Source: Pseudarthrobacter naphthalenicus
GTDB taxonomy: Bacteria > Actinomycetota > Actinomycetes > Actinomycetales > Micrococcaceae
DNA: 64,000 bases
Assembly (NCBI RefSeq): GCF_029076445.1
Contig: NZ_JARESG010000001.1
Coordinates: forward strand, 310,001 to 374,000
Direction: 5' to 3'
In this document: in pieces, positions 15,740 to 23,702 of the stretch
Layout: every line of letters begins with the position of its first letter
Numbering within the stretch: position 1 is the stretch's first letter
Notes under the pieces: generated by a model
Seen by the model: only the letters and a program-made list of their open reading frames with translations
What the model was told of the DNA's origin: nothing
Databases searched by the model: none
Translations under genes and position numbers: made by a program

Positions 15740-17332
15740 TCAGGCGCCGCCGTGCGCGGCGTGCTCGACCTCGTTGTAGATGCCGGCCATCCAGGACTCG
15801 ACGTCGGCAGCCTTTCGGGGGAGTTCGGCACTGAGGTTGACCGGACCATCGGCCGTCATCAGGATGTCGTCCTCGATCCGCACGCCGATCCCGCGGTATT
15901 CGGCCGGGATGGCGAGATCTTCGTTCTTGAAGTACAGGCCGGGCTCGATGGTGAAGACCATGCCTGCAGTGAGGATGCCATCGAGGTAAAGCTCGCGCTT
16001 GGCCTGAGCACAGTCGTGGACGTCCAGTCCCAGGTGGTGGCTGGTGCCGTGCGGCATCCAGCGGCGGTGCTGCTGGCCCTCGACGCTGATGGCTTCCTCC
16101 ACACTGACCGGCAACAAGCCCCACTCGGCGAGCCGTTCTGCCAGAACCGTGGTGGCGGCGGTGTGGATGTCCCGGAACCTGGTGCCGGGCCGGGCGGCGG
16201 CGAACCCGGCATCGGCGGCGTCCAGGACAGCTTCATAGACCTTGCGCTGAATGTCCGTAAACGTGCCGTTGGCAGGCAGGGTCCGGGTGACATCGGCGGT
16301 GTACAGCGAGTCGGCTTCGACGCCGGCATCGAGGAGCAGCAGGTCGCCGGCACGAATGCTCCCCGTGTTGCGGTTCCAGTGCAGCACGGTGGCGTTGTTC
16401 CCTGCGGCGGCGATGGTGTCGTAGCCCAGTTCATTGCCGACTTCGCGGGCCCGCGCAAAGAAGGCACCTTCCACCACGCGTTCGCCGCGGGCGTGCGTCA
16501 GCGCCCGGGGAAGGGACTTGACCACTTCCACAAAACCCTCAACCGTGGCTGCCACGGCTGTCTTCATCTGTTCGACTTCCCAGTCATCCTTGAGGAGCCG
16601 GAGTTCGGACAGGGCTTCGGAAAGTTTTTCGTCGAGGGCATCCAGGACGGCGAGGTCCAGGTTTTCCGGATCCTTGGCCGTGTTGTAACGGGCCGTATCC
16701 ACCAGCGCGTCGATGTTCTCATCCACCTTGCGGACCAGCCGGATGGAGATGCCGCCGATTTCGGGGGCCCCCACGTTCTTCGTGATCGCCGTTTCCAACG
16801 CATCAATGTGTGCCGTGGGCAGGCCAAGCAGGGCCTCGAACTCGGCGAGCGTGGGGCGCGCACCGATCCAGAATTCACCGGACCGGGAGTCTGCGTAGAA
16901 CTGTTCCGTATCCCGTCCCGCGAGCGGACGGAAGTAGAGGGTCGCACGGTGGTTCCCGCCGTCGTCGCCCGTTCCTTCCTCAACCGGTTCCAGGATCAGG
17001 ACGGCGTCCGGCTCATGGTCCAGACCGAGCCCGGTCAGGTGCGCGAAGCCGGAGTGCGGGCGGAAGCGGTAATCGCAGTCGTTGGACCGGACCTTCAGCG
17101 GGCCCGCGGGGATGACCAGGCGTTCGCCTTTGAACTGGTCCGAGATCGCCTTGCGCCTGGCTGCGGCGTAGTCGGCCACGGCGTCGCGGGCAGGCAGTTC
17201 CTGGCCACTGGGCGCCCAGTTGCTGGCCATAAAGGTCTTAAAGGCATCGGAACTGGGCCGCTGTGAGCGGTTGTTGACGCGCTCATCGAGCGGCTGGGAA
17301 GCAGAGTTCTGGGTGTTTTCGGCATCGTTCAC
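15740..17332 (-). CDS. pepP: Xaa-Pro aminopeptidase (aminopeptidase P, M24 family)
   Basis: A 530-aa cytosolic metallopeptidase that removes N-terminal residues preceding proline. The N-terminal half is the AMP_N domain (PAGPLKVRSNDCDYRFRPHS). The C-terminal pita-bread domain has the five metal ligands in family order: Asp in LLLLDAGVE, Asp in YTADVTR, His in GTSHHLGLDVHD, Glu in FTIEPGLY and Glu in GVRIEDDI. The start is GTG at 17332, divergent from the PHP gene with an 82-bp gap. Length is slightly above the usual 430-500 because of a 45-residue polar N-terminus. Confidence 0.93.
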   Translation of the reverse strand: MNDAENTQNSASQPLDERVNNRSQRPSSDAFKTFMASNWAPSGQELPARDAVADYAAARRKAISDQFKGERLVIPAGPLKVRSNDCDYRFRPHSGFAHLTGLGLDHEPDAVLILEPVEEGTGDDGGNHRATLYFRPLAGRDTEQFYADSRSGEFWIGARPTLAEFEALLGLPTAHIDALETAITKNVGAPEIGGISIRLVRKVDENIDALVDTARYNTAKDPENLDLAVLDALDEKLSEALSELRLLKDDWEVEQMKTAVAATVEGFVEVVKSLPRALTHARGERVVEGAFFARAREVGNELGYDTIAAAGNNATVLHWNRNTGSIRAGDLLLLDAGVEADSLYTADVTRTLPANGTFTDIQRKVYEAVLDAADAGFAAARPGTRFRDIHTAATTVLAERLAEWGLLPVSVEEAISVEGQQHRRWMPHGTSHHLGLDVHDCAQAKRELYLDGILTAGMVFTIEPGLYFKNEDLAIPAEYRGIGVRIEDDILMTADGPVNLSAELPRKAADVESWMAGIYNEVEHAAHGGA

Positions 17333-17402
17333 GGCACCATCGTCTCACCAGCACCCTGACATGCGCGAACAACGGAGCCGATCCCGGGCCCGCGCAGTCT
17401 AC

Positions 17403-17408
17403 TAGGCT
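17403..17408 (+). promoter_or_regulatory. Leaderless-type -10 element of the PHP gene
   Basis: TAGGCT, then GGGCAG, then the GTG at 17415. The 6-nt spacing points to a leaderless message and fixes the start. Confidence 0.5.
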
Positions 17409-17414
17409 GGGCAG

Positions 17415-18290
17415 GTGAAGATTGACCTGCATGCCCACTCCAACGTTTCGGATGGCACGGAAGCCCCCGCGGACGTGATGGCCTCCGCTGCCCGGGCTGG
17501 CCTTGACGTCGTGGCCCTGACCGACCATGACTCCACGGACGGCTGGGAGGAAGCGTCGCGCGCGGCGCTGGAGCTCGGCGTGGCGCTGGTTCCGGGCATG
17601 GAAGTTTCCTGCCGCACGGAGCAGGGCATCAGTGTGCACCTGCTGAGTTACCTGCATGATCCCGCCCATCCCGGGCTGTTGGAGGAAATCACCAAGTCCA
17701 AGGACGCACGCCTCACGAGGGCCGAGCGCATGGTGACCCTCCTCGCCGAGGACTACCCGCTGACCTGGGACGATGTCATCCATCATGTGGCGCCGGGCGC
17801 CACCCTGGGGCGGCCGCACATCGCGGATGCCCTGGTGGCGGCGGGGGTGGTTTCGGACCGTTCGGAAGCGTTCACGTCCATCCTCACCTCCCGGTCGCGC
17901 TACTTTGTCCAGCACTACGCACCCGACCCGGCAGCCGCCGTCGAACTTGTCCGGGCGGCAGGCGGGGTCCCCGTCTTCGCCCATCCGGTGGCGTCCTCGC
18001 GCGGACGGATCGTGGGGGAGCGCACCTACCGGGACATGATCGACGCCGGCCTGGCGGGCCTGGAGATCAACCACCGCGACAACCCTGAAGAGGGACGTGA
18101 GTTCCTCCGGGGGCTGGCCGCCAGGCACGGACTGCTGATCACGGGGTCCTCCGACTACCACGGCACCGGCAAACCCAACCTGCTGGGGGAGAACCTCACG
18201 ACGCCCGACGTCCTGGCCCGCATCGAGGAGCTCGGCACGGGCACCGCCGTCGTCCGCCGTGAGAGCCCCGGCGCCCCGCACCCCAAGTAG
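17415..18290 (+). CDS. PHP-domain phosphoesterase
   Basis: A 291-aa polymerase-and-histidinol-phosphatase-type hydrolase. Metal ligands are visible in DLHAHSNVSDGT (residues 4-15), ALTDHDS (about 35-41), the Glu of GMEVS and the His of SVHLLSY, with HVAPGATLGRPHI and a late SSDYHG. The closest characterised relatives are the TrpH/RNase AM group, which hydrolyse 3',5'-bisphosphates or degrade short RNA 5' ends. The exact substrate is not known here. Its TAG stop is the first three bases of a long palindrome shared with the convergent methyltransferase gene. Confidence 0.87.
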   Translation: MKIDLHAHSNVSDGTEAPADVMASAARAGLDVVALTDHDSTDGWEEASRAALELGVALVPGMEVSCRTEQGISVHLLSYLHDPAHPGLLEEITKSKDARLTRAERMVTLLAEDYPLTWDDVIHHVAPGATLGRPHIADALVAAGVVSDRSEAFTSILTSRSRYFVQHYAPDPAAAVELVRAAGGVPVFAHPVASSRGRIVGERTYRDMIDAGLAGLEINHRDNPEEGREFLRGLAARHGLLITGSSDYHGTGKPNLLGENLTTPDVLARIEELGTGTAVVRRESPGAPHPK

Positions 18291-18341
18291 GTAGCGCTAA
18301 GTGTCGTTTTGACGGCTCAAAACGACACTTACTGCTACCTA
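18288..18341. terminator. Long palindrome spanning both convergent stop codons
   Basis: Arms TAGGTAGC (18288-18295)/GCTACCTA (18334-18341) enclose a 3x3 internal loop and a perfect 14-bp stem AAGTGTCGTTTTGA (18299-18312)/TCAAAACGACACTT (18317-18330) with a CGGC loop. It starts on the TAG of the PHP gene and ends on the reverse-strand TAG of the methyltransferase. It probably works as a bidirectional terminator, or is a dispersed palindromic repeat. Confidence 0.75.
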
Positions 18342-19211
18342 GTTGGGCGGGAACGACGTGAACTCGGCGTGGGCACCCAGCCGCTTGGCCATGACCTCTA
18401 TGGCGGGCTGGTTCTGGTCCACGCACACGAACTTCCGGTCCAGCTTCGCCGCGACGGCGCCGAGTGTTCCGGAGCCGGCGAAGAAGTCCAGGCACCAGTC
18501 GCCGGGCCGGCTTGACGCGGCCACCACGCGGCGGATGAGGCCCTCGGGCTTCTGCGTGGGGTAGCCGGTTTTCTCCTTGCCCGTGGGGGAGACGATGGTG
18601 TGCCACCAGACGTCAGTGGGCAGCTTCCCGAGTTCCCGCTTGGCAGGCGTCACCAGGCCCGGCGCCATGTACGGCTCCCGGTCCACCTCGGCGCTGTTGA
18701 AGTGGTACTTGGACGGGTTCTTGACGTACACGAGGATGTTGTCGTGCTTGGTGGGCCAGCGGTATTTGGCGCGCGCGCCGTAGTCGTAGGCCCAGATGAT
18801 CTCGTTCAGGAAGCACTCGCGCCCGAAGATGGCGTCCAGCATCACCTTGGCGTAGTGGACTTCCCGGTAATCCAGGTGCAGGTACAGCGTGCCGTCGTCT
18901 GCCAGCAGCCGCCACGCCTCCACCAGCCGGGGCTCCAGGAAGGCCCAGTAATCGCTGAACGCGTCATCGTACCGGTGCAGGGCGCCCTTGATGGTGTCGT
19001 AGGAGCGGCCCTTAAAGCCCACGCGGTCGCCGTCCCCGTCGGTGTTGAGCACCATCCGGGTTTCCTGGCGGGTCTGGGCCCTGCCCGTGTTGAACGGCGG
19101 GTCCACGTAAATGAGTGTGAAGGCGCCGTCCGGCAGCGACGGGAGGAACTCCGCGTTATCCGCGTGTACCACCAGGTTGCTGCCGTCCGGCGCCCAGACG
19201 GTGTCAGTCAT
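18339..19211 (-). CDS. Site-specific DNA methyltransferase (orphan, beta class)
   Basis: A 290-aa N6-adenine or N4-cytosine methyltransferase. The catalytic motif IV is DPPFNTG at residues 37-43, placed before the SAM-binding motif FAGSGT at 244-249, which is the beta-class order; DPPF with following NTG most resembles adenine-specific Mod-type enzymes. The TQKPEGLI motif is also present. There is no restriction endonuclease or specificity subunit nearby, so it is an orphan that could mark the genome epigenetically. It starts 8 bp after the helicase stop, next to a hairpin, implying co-transcription with the helicase. Confidence 0.87.
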   Translation of the reverse strand: MTDTVWAPDGSNLVVHADNAEFLPSLPDGAFTLIYVDPPFNTGRAQTRQETRMVLNTDGDGDRVGFKGRSYDTIKGALHRYDDAFSDYWAFLEPRLVEAWRLLADDGTLYLHLDYREVHYAKVMLDAIFGRECFLNEIIWAYDYGARAKYRWPTKHDNILVYVKNPSKYHFNSAEVDREPYMAPGLVTPAKRELGKLPTDVWWHTIVSPTGKEKTGYPTQKPEGLIRRVVAASSRPGDWCLDFFAGSGTLGAVAAKLDRKFVCVDQNQPAIEVMAKRLGAHAEFTSFPPN

Positions 19212-19212
19212 C

Positions 19213-19228
19213 GAGGCTGTTAAGCCTC
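19213..19228 (-). other. Hairpin over the helicase stop and before the methyltransferase start
   Basis: GAGGCT (19213-19218) and AGCCTC (19223-19228) pair around a 4-nt loop that holds part of the helicase TAA. It ends 1 nt before the methyltransferase ATG and would hide its upstream region unless a ribosome reads through, suggesting translational coupling. Confidence 0.4.
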
Positions 19229-20914
19229 TGCGCTGCCGGGCTTGTCGGCTCCGGCCACTACTTCGCCGTTGCGGCGGCGGGTGCGTGTCCGGCTGCGCCG
19301 CGCACGGGGATCCACTTCGCCGGCGGCCGCAGCCGGGGCAGCAGGTTCGGCGGCAGGCCCGGTGGCGGCGGCCGTATCGGACGTACGACGGCGGCGCTCG
19401 CCTGAGCGGCTGCCCTCGCCTGAGCGTCCACCTTCGGAGCCGCCGCGGCGGCTGGAGTCGCGCCCGCCGGAACGGCCGGCGTCGCGTCCGCCGTCGCGTC
19501 CTGCGTCCCGTCCGCTGCTGCGGGTGTTCTTCTTGCCGGTTTCGCCCAGGTCCTCCAGGACTTCGGCATCCACGCCGGCGAGGGTGCGCTTGTTGCGGGG
19601 CAGCCTGCCCTTGGTGCCTTCGGGGATGTCCAGCTCTGCATACAGGTGCGGGGAGGAGGAATAGGTCTCCACGGGCTCAGGGTAGCTCAGGCCCAGCGCC
19701 TTGTTGATCAGGCCCCAGCGCGGCATGTCATCCCAGTCAACGAAGGTCACGGCCGTGCCCTTGTTGCCGGCGCGGCCGGTGCGGCCCACACGGTGGAGGT
19801 AGATTTTTTCGTCTTCAACGCACTGGTAGTTGATCACGTGCGTGACGTCATCCACGTCGATGCCGCGTGCGGCGACGTCGGTGGCCACGAGGACGTTCAC
19901 CTTGTTGTTGCGGAAGGCCCGGAGCGCCTGTTCGCGGGCGCCCTGGCCGAGGTCCCCGTGGATGGCGGCGGCCGCGAAGCCGCGGTCCACCAGTTCTTCG
20001 GCCACCTTCGCGGCGGTGCGCTTGGTCTTGGTGAAGATGATGGTGCGGCCGCGGCCCCGTGCCTGCAGGATGCGGGCAACAACTTCAACCTTGTCCATGC
20101 TGTGGGCACGGTAGATGAGCTGGCGGATGTCGCGCTTGGTGAGGCCTTCGTCTTCGGGATCAGCCGCGCGGATGTGGGTGGGCTGCGTCATGTAACGGCG
20201 GGCCATGGCGATGACCGGGCCGGGCATGGTGGCAGAGAACAGGAGCGTCTGGCGGACGGCCGGGGTGCCTGCGATCAGGGTTTCCACGTCCGGCAGGAAG
20301 CCCAGGTCCAGCATCTCGTCAGCTTCGTCGAGGATGACGATCTTGACGTTCTTCAGGCTCAGGTGCTTCTGCTTGTACAGGTCGATCAGGCGGCCGGGGG
20401 TTCCCACCACGATCTCGACGCCCTTCTGCAGGGCTTCCACCTGGGGCTCGTAGGCGCGGCCGCCGTAGATGGTGGTGATGCGCGCGTTGCGCTTCAGCGA
20501 AGCGGTCTGGAGGTCGTTCGCTACCTGGACGGCAAGCTCGCGGGTGGGCACGATGACCAGGGCCTGCGGTGCGCCTGGAACGGCGAGCTTGTCGAAACCG
20601 GCATCGTCCGGGCCCACGACGCGCTGCAGCGCCGGGATGCCGAAGCCGAGGGTCTTGCCCGTGCCGGTCTTGGCCTGGCCGATGATGTCGTGGCCCGCGA
20701 GGGCCACCGGCAAGGTCATGGACTGGATGGGGAACGGGTGGGTGATCCCGGCGTCTGCCAGGGACTCGACGATGTCGGCGCGGACGTTGTAATCGGCGAA
20801 GGACTTCTCCGGGATTTCGTGCGGCTTCTCGTCGGAGATGATGGTCTCTTCAGGTTCCAGCGTTTCGGTGCCGGAATCGTCCGTCAGGAGCTGGTGGGTA
20901 TGCAATTCACTCAC
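19220..20914 (-). CDS. deaD: DEAD-box ATP-dependent RNA helicase
   Basis: A 564-aa RNA helicase of the CsdA/RhlE group. Motifs in order: Q motif ITHPFPIQ, Walker A AKTGTGKT, PTRELA, TPGR, DEAD (in ILDEADEML), SAT, then the second RecA domain with IIFTKTKRTA, ARGIDVDDV and HRVGRTGRAG. The last 130 residues are a disordered tail rich in Arg, Gly, Ser and Asp repeats (GRDGGRDAGR-like) for RNA binding. It unwinds RNA during ribosome assembly and cold adaptation. The GTG at 20914 has AAGGAAA about 8 nt upstream. The 291-bp upstream gap leaves room for a long leader, common for cold-shock helicases. Confidence 0.93.
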   Translation of the reverse strand: MSELHTHQLLTDDSGTETLEPEETIISDEKPHEIPEKSFADYNVRADIVESLADAGITHPFPIQSMTLPVALAGHDIIGQAKTGTGKTLGFGIPALQRVVGPDDAGFDKLAVPGAPQALVIVPTRELAVQVANDLQTASLKRNARITTIYGGRAYEPQVEALQKGVEIVVGTPGRLIDLYKQKHLSLKNVKIVILDEADEMLDLGFLPDVETLIAGTPAVRQTLLFSATMPGPVIAMARRYMTQPTHIRAADPEDEGLTKRDIRQLIYRAHSMDKVEVVARILQARGRGRTIIFTKTKRTAAKVAEELVDRGFAAAAIHGDLGQGAREQALRAFRNNKVNVLVATDVAARGIDVDDVTHVINYQCVEDEKIYLHRVGRTGRAGNKGTAVTFVDWDDMPRWGLINKALGLSYPEPVETYSSSPHLYAELDIPEGTKGRLPRNKRTLAGVDAEVLEDLGETGKKNTRSSGRDAGRDGGRDAGRSGGRDSSRRGGSEGGRSGEGSRSGERRRRTSDTAAATGPAAEPAAPAAAAGEVDPRARRSRTRTRRRNGEVVAGADKPGSAEA

Positions 20915-21205
20915 AGGTGAGTTTCCTTATTCATTTGGGCGTGGGCGCTGCCTGCTCAACGGGCCGGCCAACGTGGCCGCTCCGGAGCACGCTCGGGCGC
21001 GCAAGCTAATCCAGTGGAAGCCGATCGCGGGCTATCTAAATGCTGGCACTGGTGACCAGCGGGTCTGTCTCAAGATCGCGTAGGGGCGGGCTTGTTGAAT
21101 TCAAAATCAAGGAAATCAACGACCGGGCATCCATTTCTACTTCTTCAGTCTAGCCGTACGGATGCCGAAACCCGGCTTTTGGCCCTTCAAGAAGGGGCAG
21201 GCTGC
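20915..21205 (-). promoter_or_regulatory. Upstream region of the DEAD-box gene and 3' region of the RNB gene
   Basis: 291 bp without a gene. Close to the ribonuclease stop is a small hairpin CCCTTC (21183-21188)/GAAGGG (21191-21196) without a U-run. A minus-strand TAGACT around 21150 is the best -10 candidate and would give a leader of more than 200 nt. I see no further clear signal and no small ORF that I can support. Confidence 0.35.
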
Positions 21206-22708
21206 TCAAGCCAGGAGTTCGAAGTGGACCGTACGGGTGGTGATGTCGGAGGAGACCAGGCGCACCCGGACCTGCGTGCCGGATTCGAGGTCGCCCGCGC
21301 ACCGGGCCGTCACGGCCGGCTCGGCGATCTGGATGATCCCTGAGGGACCGTTCCCGTTTTTCCCGTTGCCGTTCCTGCCGCCATTGCCGTTTTTGGCACC
21401 GTTCCCGTTCTCCTTCTGCGGCTTGGACCCGGAAATGACAATGGCATCAAATTCCTGGCCGATGTGGTTTACCAGGAGGGCCGCTTCCACGGTGTCCAGG
21501 GCCAGGCGCTCCATCCGGCTTGCCAACTGATCGGACGCGGCCATGATTTCCGGGAGGCTGGGCAAGGCTTCCCGAGCCCACCCGGGGACCGGCTTGCCGT
21601 TGCTGAGGGCTTCACAGATCACGAGGACAAACCTGTCGATGAGCCGCCGGAGGGGCGCCGTGGTGTGGGCATAGGCGGCGCCAATGGCGGATTGGATGGC
21701 GTTCTCGGGAACACTTCCATCAAAAGCCGTGTAGCTTGCGCCGCGGAAGAGCATTCCCGCGGAATAGAGGACGGCCAGTTGCCGGGGCTCGGTGGGGTCC
21801 AGGCTGCGAAGGTATTCGCCGTAGCTGATCTTTCCGTCCCACGGCTTGCCGAGTGCCATCGTCTGAAGCCGGAAATGCCGGAGGGAGCGTTCGTCCGGGG
21901 CGGGCATGGTCCGCAGGATGCCAACCTTTCCGGCCAGCATCATGTCCGCCGCCGCCATCCCGGTCATCAGCGAAATCTGCGCATTCCAATCCTCCACCGG
22001 AAGCTGGGGTGCCGCGGCAATCCGGTAGCCGCCGTCGGGCAGTTGAACGATCTCCTGCTCCGGCATGTTGAGGCTGGCCCCGCCGCGCTGCCGCTCCAGT
22101 TCAACCCGTTTGAGCCCCACTTCCTTGAGGAGCTGCAGCACCGGGCCGGCCGTTCCGGCGTCGATCTGGGCCTGGACACCCTTGTAGTCCAGCTTGGCCC
22201 GGCTGCGGATCGTGGCCCGCCGCACGGACACACTGTCGACATGGGCGTCGCCGTTGAGGCCGAATTCCCAGACAAACGCCGAGCACAGTTGGTCGGCCAG
22301 CAGACTGCCCGCCTCTTCGCTGATGACCTCGGGGTGCAGCGGAATCCGGCCATCGGGGGCGTAGAACGTCTGACCGCGGCGTCGGGTTTCGGCGTCGAGG
22401 CTACCGCCGGGGCGGACGAAGGACGGCACGTCCGCGATGGCGTACAGGACGCGGTAGCCGGCGCTGGCCCGCTCAATGAACAGCGCCTGGTCCAGATCCG
22501 TGGACGACGCCGGATCGATGGTCAGGAATTCAACGTCCGTCAGGTCAGTAACCGGCAGCTGATGCGCTGCCACGGCAGCCTCGGCGTCGCGGACTGCCTC
22601 GGCCGGGTAGGGCCCGGGCAGTTCCAGCTCAGTCCGCAGTGCACTCAGGGCTGCCGCGAGAGCGTTGGTCTTCTCGTGGACGTTGGGAGCCAACCGATGA
22701 TGGGACAC
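21206..22708 (-). CDS. RNB-domain ribonuclease (RNase II/R family, actinobacterial type)
   Basis: A 500-aa single-strand 3'-5' exoribonuclease candidate. The catalytic segment DPASSTDLDQAL (D65, D71, D73, Q74) replaces the usual fourth Asp of the DxxxxxDxDD cluster with Gln; I recall the same DLDQ in other actinobacterial members. RNA-binding Arg motifs include SAIGAAYAHTTAPLRRLIDR. There is no N-terminal cold-shock domain, and the C-terminal beta domain is split by an Asn-Gly-rich linker (KNGNGGRNGNGK) at about residues 430-460. The GTG at 22708 follows a TAATCT hexamer by 7 nt and is probably leaderless. Confidence 0.88.
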   Translation of the reverse strand: MSHHRLAPNVHEKTNALAAALSALRTELELPGPYPAEAVRDAEAAVAAHQLPVTDLTDVEFLTIDPASSTDLDQALFIERASAGYRVLYAIADVPSFVRPGGSLDAETRRRGQTFYAPDGRIPLHPEVISEEAGSLLADQLCSAFVWEFGLNGDAHVDSVSVRRATIRSRAKLDYKGVQAQIDAGTAGPVLQLLKEVGLKRVELERQRGGASLNMPEQEIVQLPDGGYRIAAAPQLPVEDWNAQISLMTGMAAADMMLAGKVGILRTMPAPDERSLRHFRLQTMALGKPWDGKISYGEYLRSLDPTEPRQLAVLYSAGMLFRGASYTAFDGSVPENAIQSAIGAAYAHTTAPLRRLIDRFVLVICEALSNGKPVPGWAREALPSLPEIMAASDQLASRMERLALDTVEAALLVNHIGQEFDAIVISGSKPQKENGNGAKNGNGGRNGNGKNGNGPSGIIQIAEPAVTARCAGDLESGTQVRVRLVSSDITTRTVHFELLA

Positions 22709-22715
22709 AAAAGTC

Positions 22716-22721
22716 AGATTA
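22716..22721 (-). promoter_or_regulatory. Leaderless-type -10 element of the RNB gene
   Basis: TAATCT on the minus strand, then GACTTTT, then the GTG start at 22708. No ribosome site is visible between them. Confidence 0.5.
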
Positions 22722-22813
22722 GCCCGATTTCCGGGGATCGTGCACGCTCCGCCCCGCCGTGCGCCGGATTCCCGGAACCGGCCGGCTGATTCTGCGGAAC
22801 CGGCAGGGAAATC

Positions 22814-23563
22814 TCAGGCGGTACCGGCATCCAGGGCGGCCAGGAGGGCCGTGGCAGCGGCGGCGGGATCAGCCGCTTCCGTAATGGCGCGGACCACAAC
22901 GATCCTGCTGGCACCGGCCGCCACCACCTGTTCAACGTTCGTCAGGTCAATCCCGCCGATCGCGAACCACGGCACGGCACCCGGACCGGCCGCATCACCG
23001 GCGTCACCGGCGGCGTTGACCGCGTCTGCGGCGTAACGCACCAGGTCAAGGCCGACGGCGGCACGCCCGGGTTTGGTGGGGGTGGCCCACACCGGTCCCA
23101 CGCAGAAATAGTCAAGACCGTCGTCGCCGGCCACCGAGGACGACAAGCGGATGGCGCCTTCCACCTGTTCAGTGGTGTGGGTGGAAAGCCCCACCACGGC
23201 GCCGGGCCCCAGCAGCGTGCGGGCGGAGGCCACGGGCAGGTCTTGCTGGCCGATGTGGAACACCGGGGCGCCGGAGAGCATGGCGATGTCGGCGCGGTCA
23301 TTCACAGCCCAGAGCCGTCCATGCCGGGCGGCGGCCGCCTGAAGGACTGCCAGCAGGTCCAACTCCTCGGCGGCCTCGATGTCCTTGTCGCGGAGTTGGA
23401 TGATGTCCACGCCGCCGGCGAACGCGGCGTCCACAAAATCGGCAAAGTCCCCGCGGTCCCGGCGCGCATCGGTGCACAAGTACAACCTGGCGCCACGGGG
23501 CAATCCGCGGGACTCCTGGGCAGTGGGGCTGGGTAGGGCGCTGGGGCGGGAGGACACGTTCAT
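22814..23563 (-). CDS. thiE: Thiamine-phosphate synthase
   Basis: Couples the thiazole and pyrimidine phosphates to thiamine phosphate; 249 aa. The TIM-barrel fingerprint is clear: [23 protein letters not shown] for diphosphate/Mg binding, [40 protein letters not shown] and FAIGGID. I prefer the ATG at 23563, because a TATGGT hexamer lies 7 nt upstream; an in-frame ATG at 23575 is the alternative and would add four residues. The gene is divergent from riboswitch-controlled thiO-thiS-thiG, and its promoter overlaps theirs. Confidence 0.93.
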   Translation of the reverse strand: MNVSSRPSALPSPTAQESRGLPRGARLYLCTDARRDRGDFADFVDAAFAGGVDIIQLRDKDIEAAEELDLLAVLQAAAARHGRLWAVNDRADIAMLSGAPVFHIGQQDLPVASARTLLGPGAVVGLSTHTTEQVEGAIRLSSSVAGDDGLDYFCVGPVWATPTKPGRAAVGLDLVRYAADAVNAAGDAGDAAGPGAVPWFAIGGIDLTNVEQVVAAGASRIVVVRAITEAADPAAAATALLAALDAGTA

Positions 23564-23570
23564 GGAAACC

Positions 23571-23576
23571 ACCATA
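23571..23576 (-). promoter_or_regulatory. Leaderless-type -10 element of thiE
   Basis: TATGGT on the minus strand, followed by GGTTTCC and the ATG at 23563. It lies only 8 bp from the oppositely oriented thiO -10, so the two promoters may compete. Confidence 0.45.
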
Positions 23577-23583
23577 GTTCCCC

Positions 23584-23589
23584 TAAACT
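23584..23589 (+). promoter_or_regulatory. -10 element of the thiOSG transcript
   Basis: TAAACT lies about 8-9 nt before the first conserved base of the TPP riboswitch, so transcription would start essentially at the aptamer. Confidence 0.5.
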
Positions 23590-23597
23590 GGGCGAGT

Positions 23598-23696
23598 ACT
23601 GCGGGAGCCCGTTACAGCCGTCACCAAGCGGCCGGGCTGAGAGGGCGTCAGAGCCGACCGCTTGACCTGATCCGGCTAGTACCGGCGTAGGGAAGG
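23598..23696 (+). promoter_or_regulatory. TPP (thi-box) riboswitch controlling thiO-thiS-thiG
   Basis: The conserved thi-box elements appear in order: CGGGAGCCCG, then GGCTGAGAGGGCG, then GACCGCTTGACCTGATCCGG and the 3' element TAGTACCGGCGTAGGGAA. It ends at the AAGGAAA ribosome site of thiO (6 nt before ATG), so ligand binding can hide the ribosome site; no U-tract terminator is seen. Thiamine pyrophosphate would repress the downstream genes. Confidence 0.93.
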
Positions 23697-23702
23697 AAAC
23701 AC

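Noticed and set aside
15728..17266. Antisense open frame of 512 codons over pepP
   Set aside because: pepP has all five metal ligands in order; the mirror frame has no motif.
19258..19520. Repeats in the helicase tail considered as a tandem array
   Set aside because: They are Arg/Gly/Asp codon repeats of a disordered RNA-binding tail, not equal spacer-repeat units.
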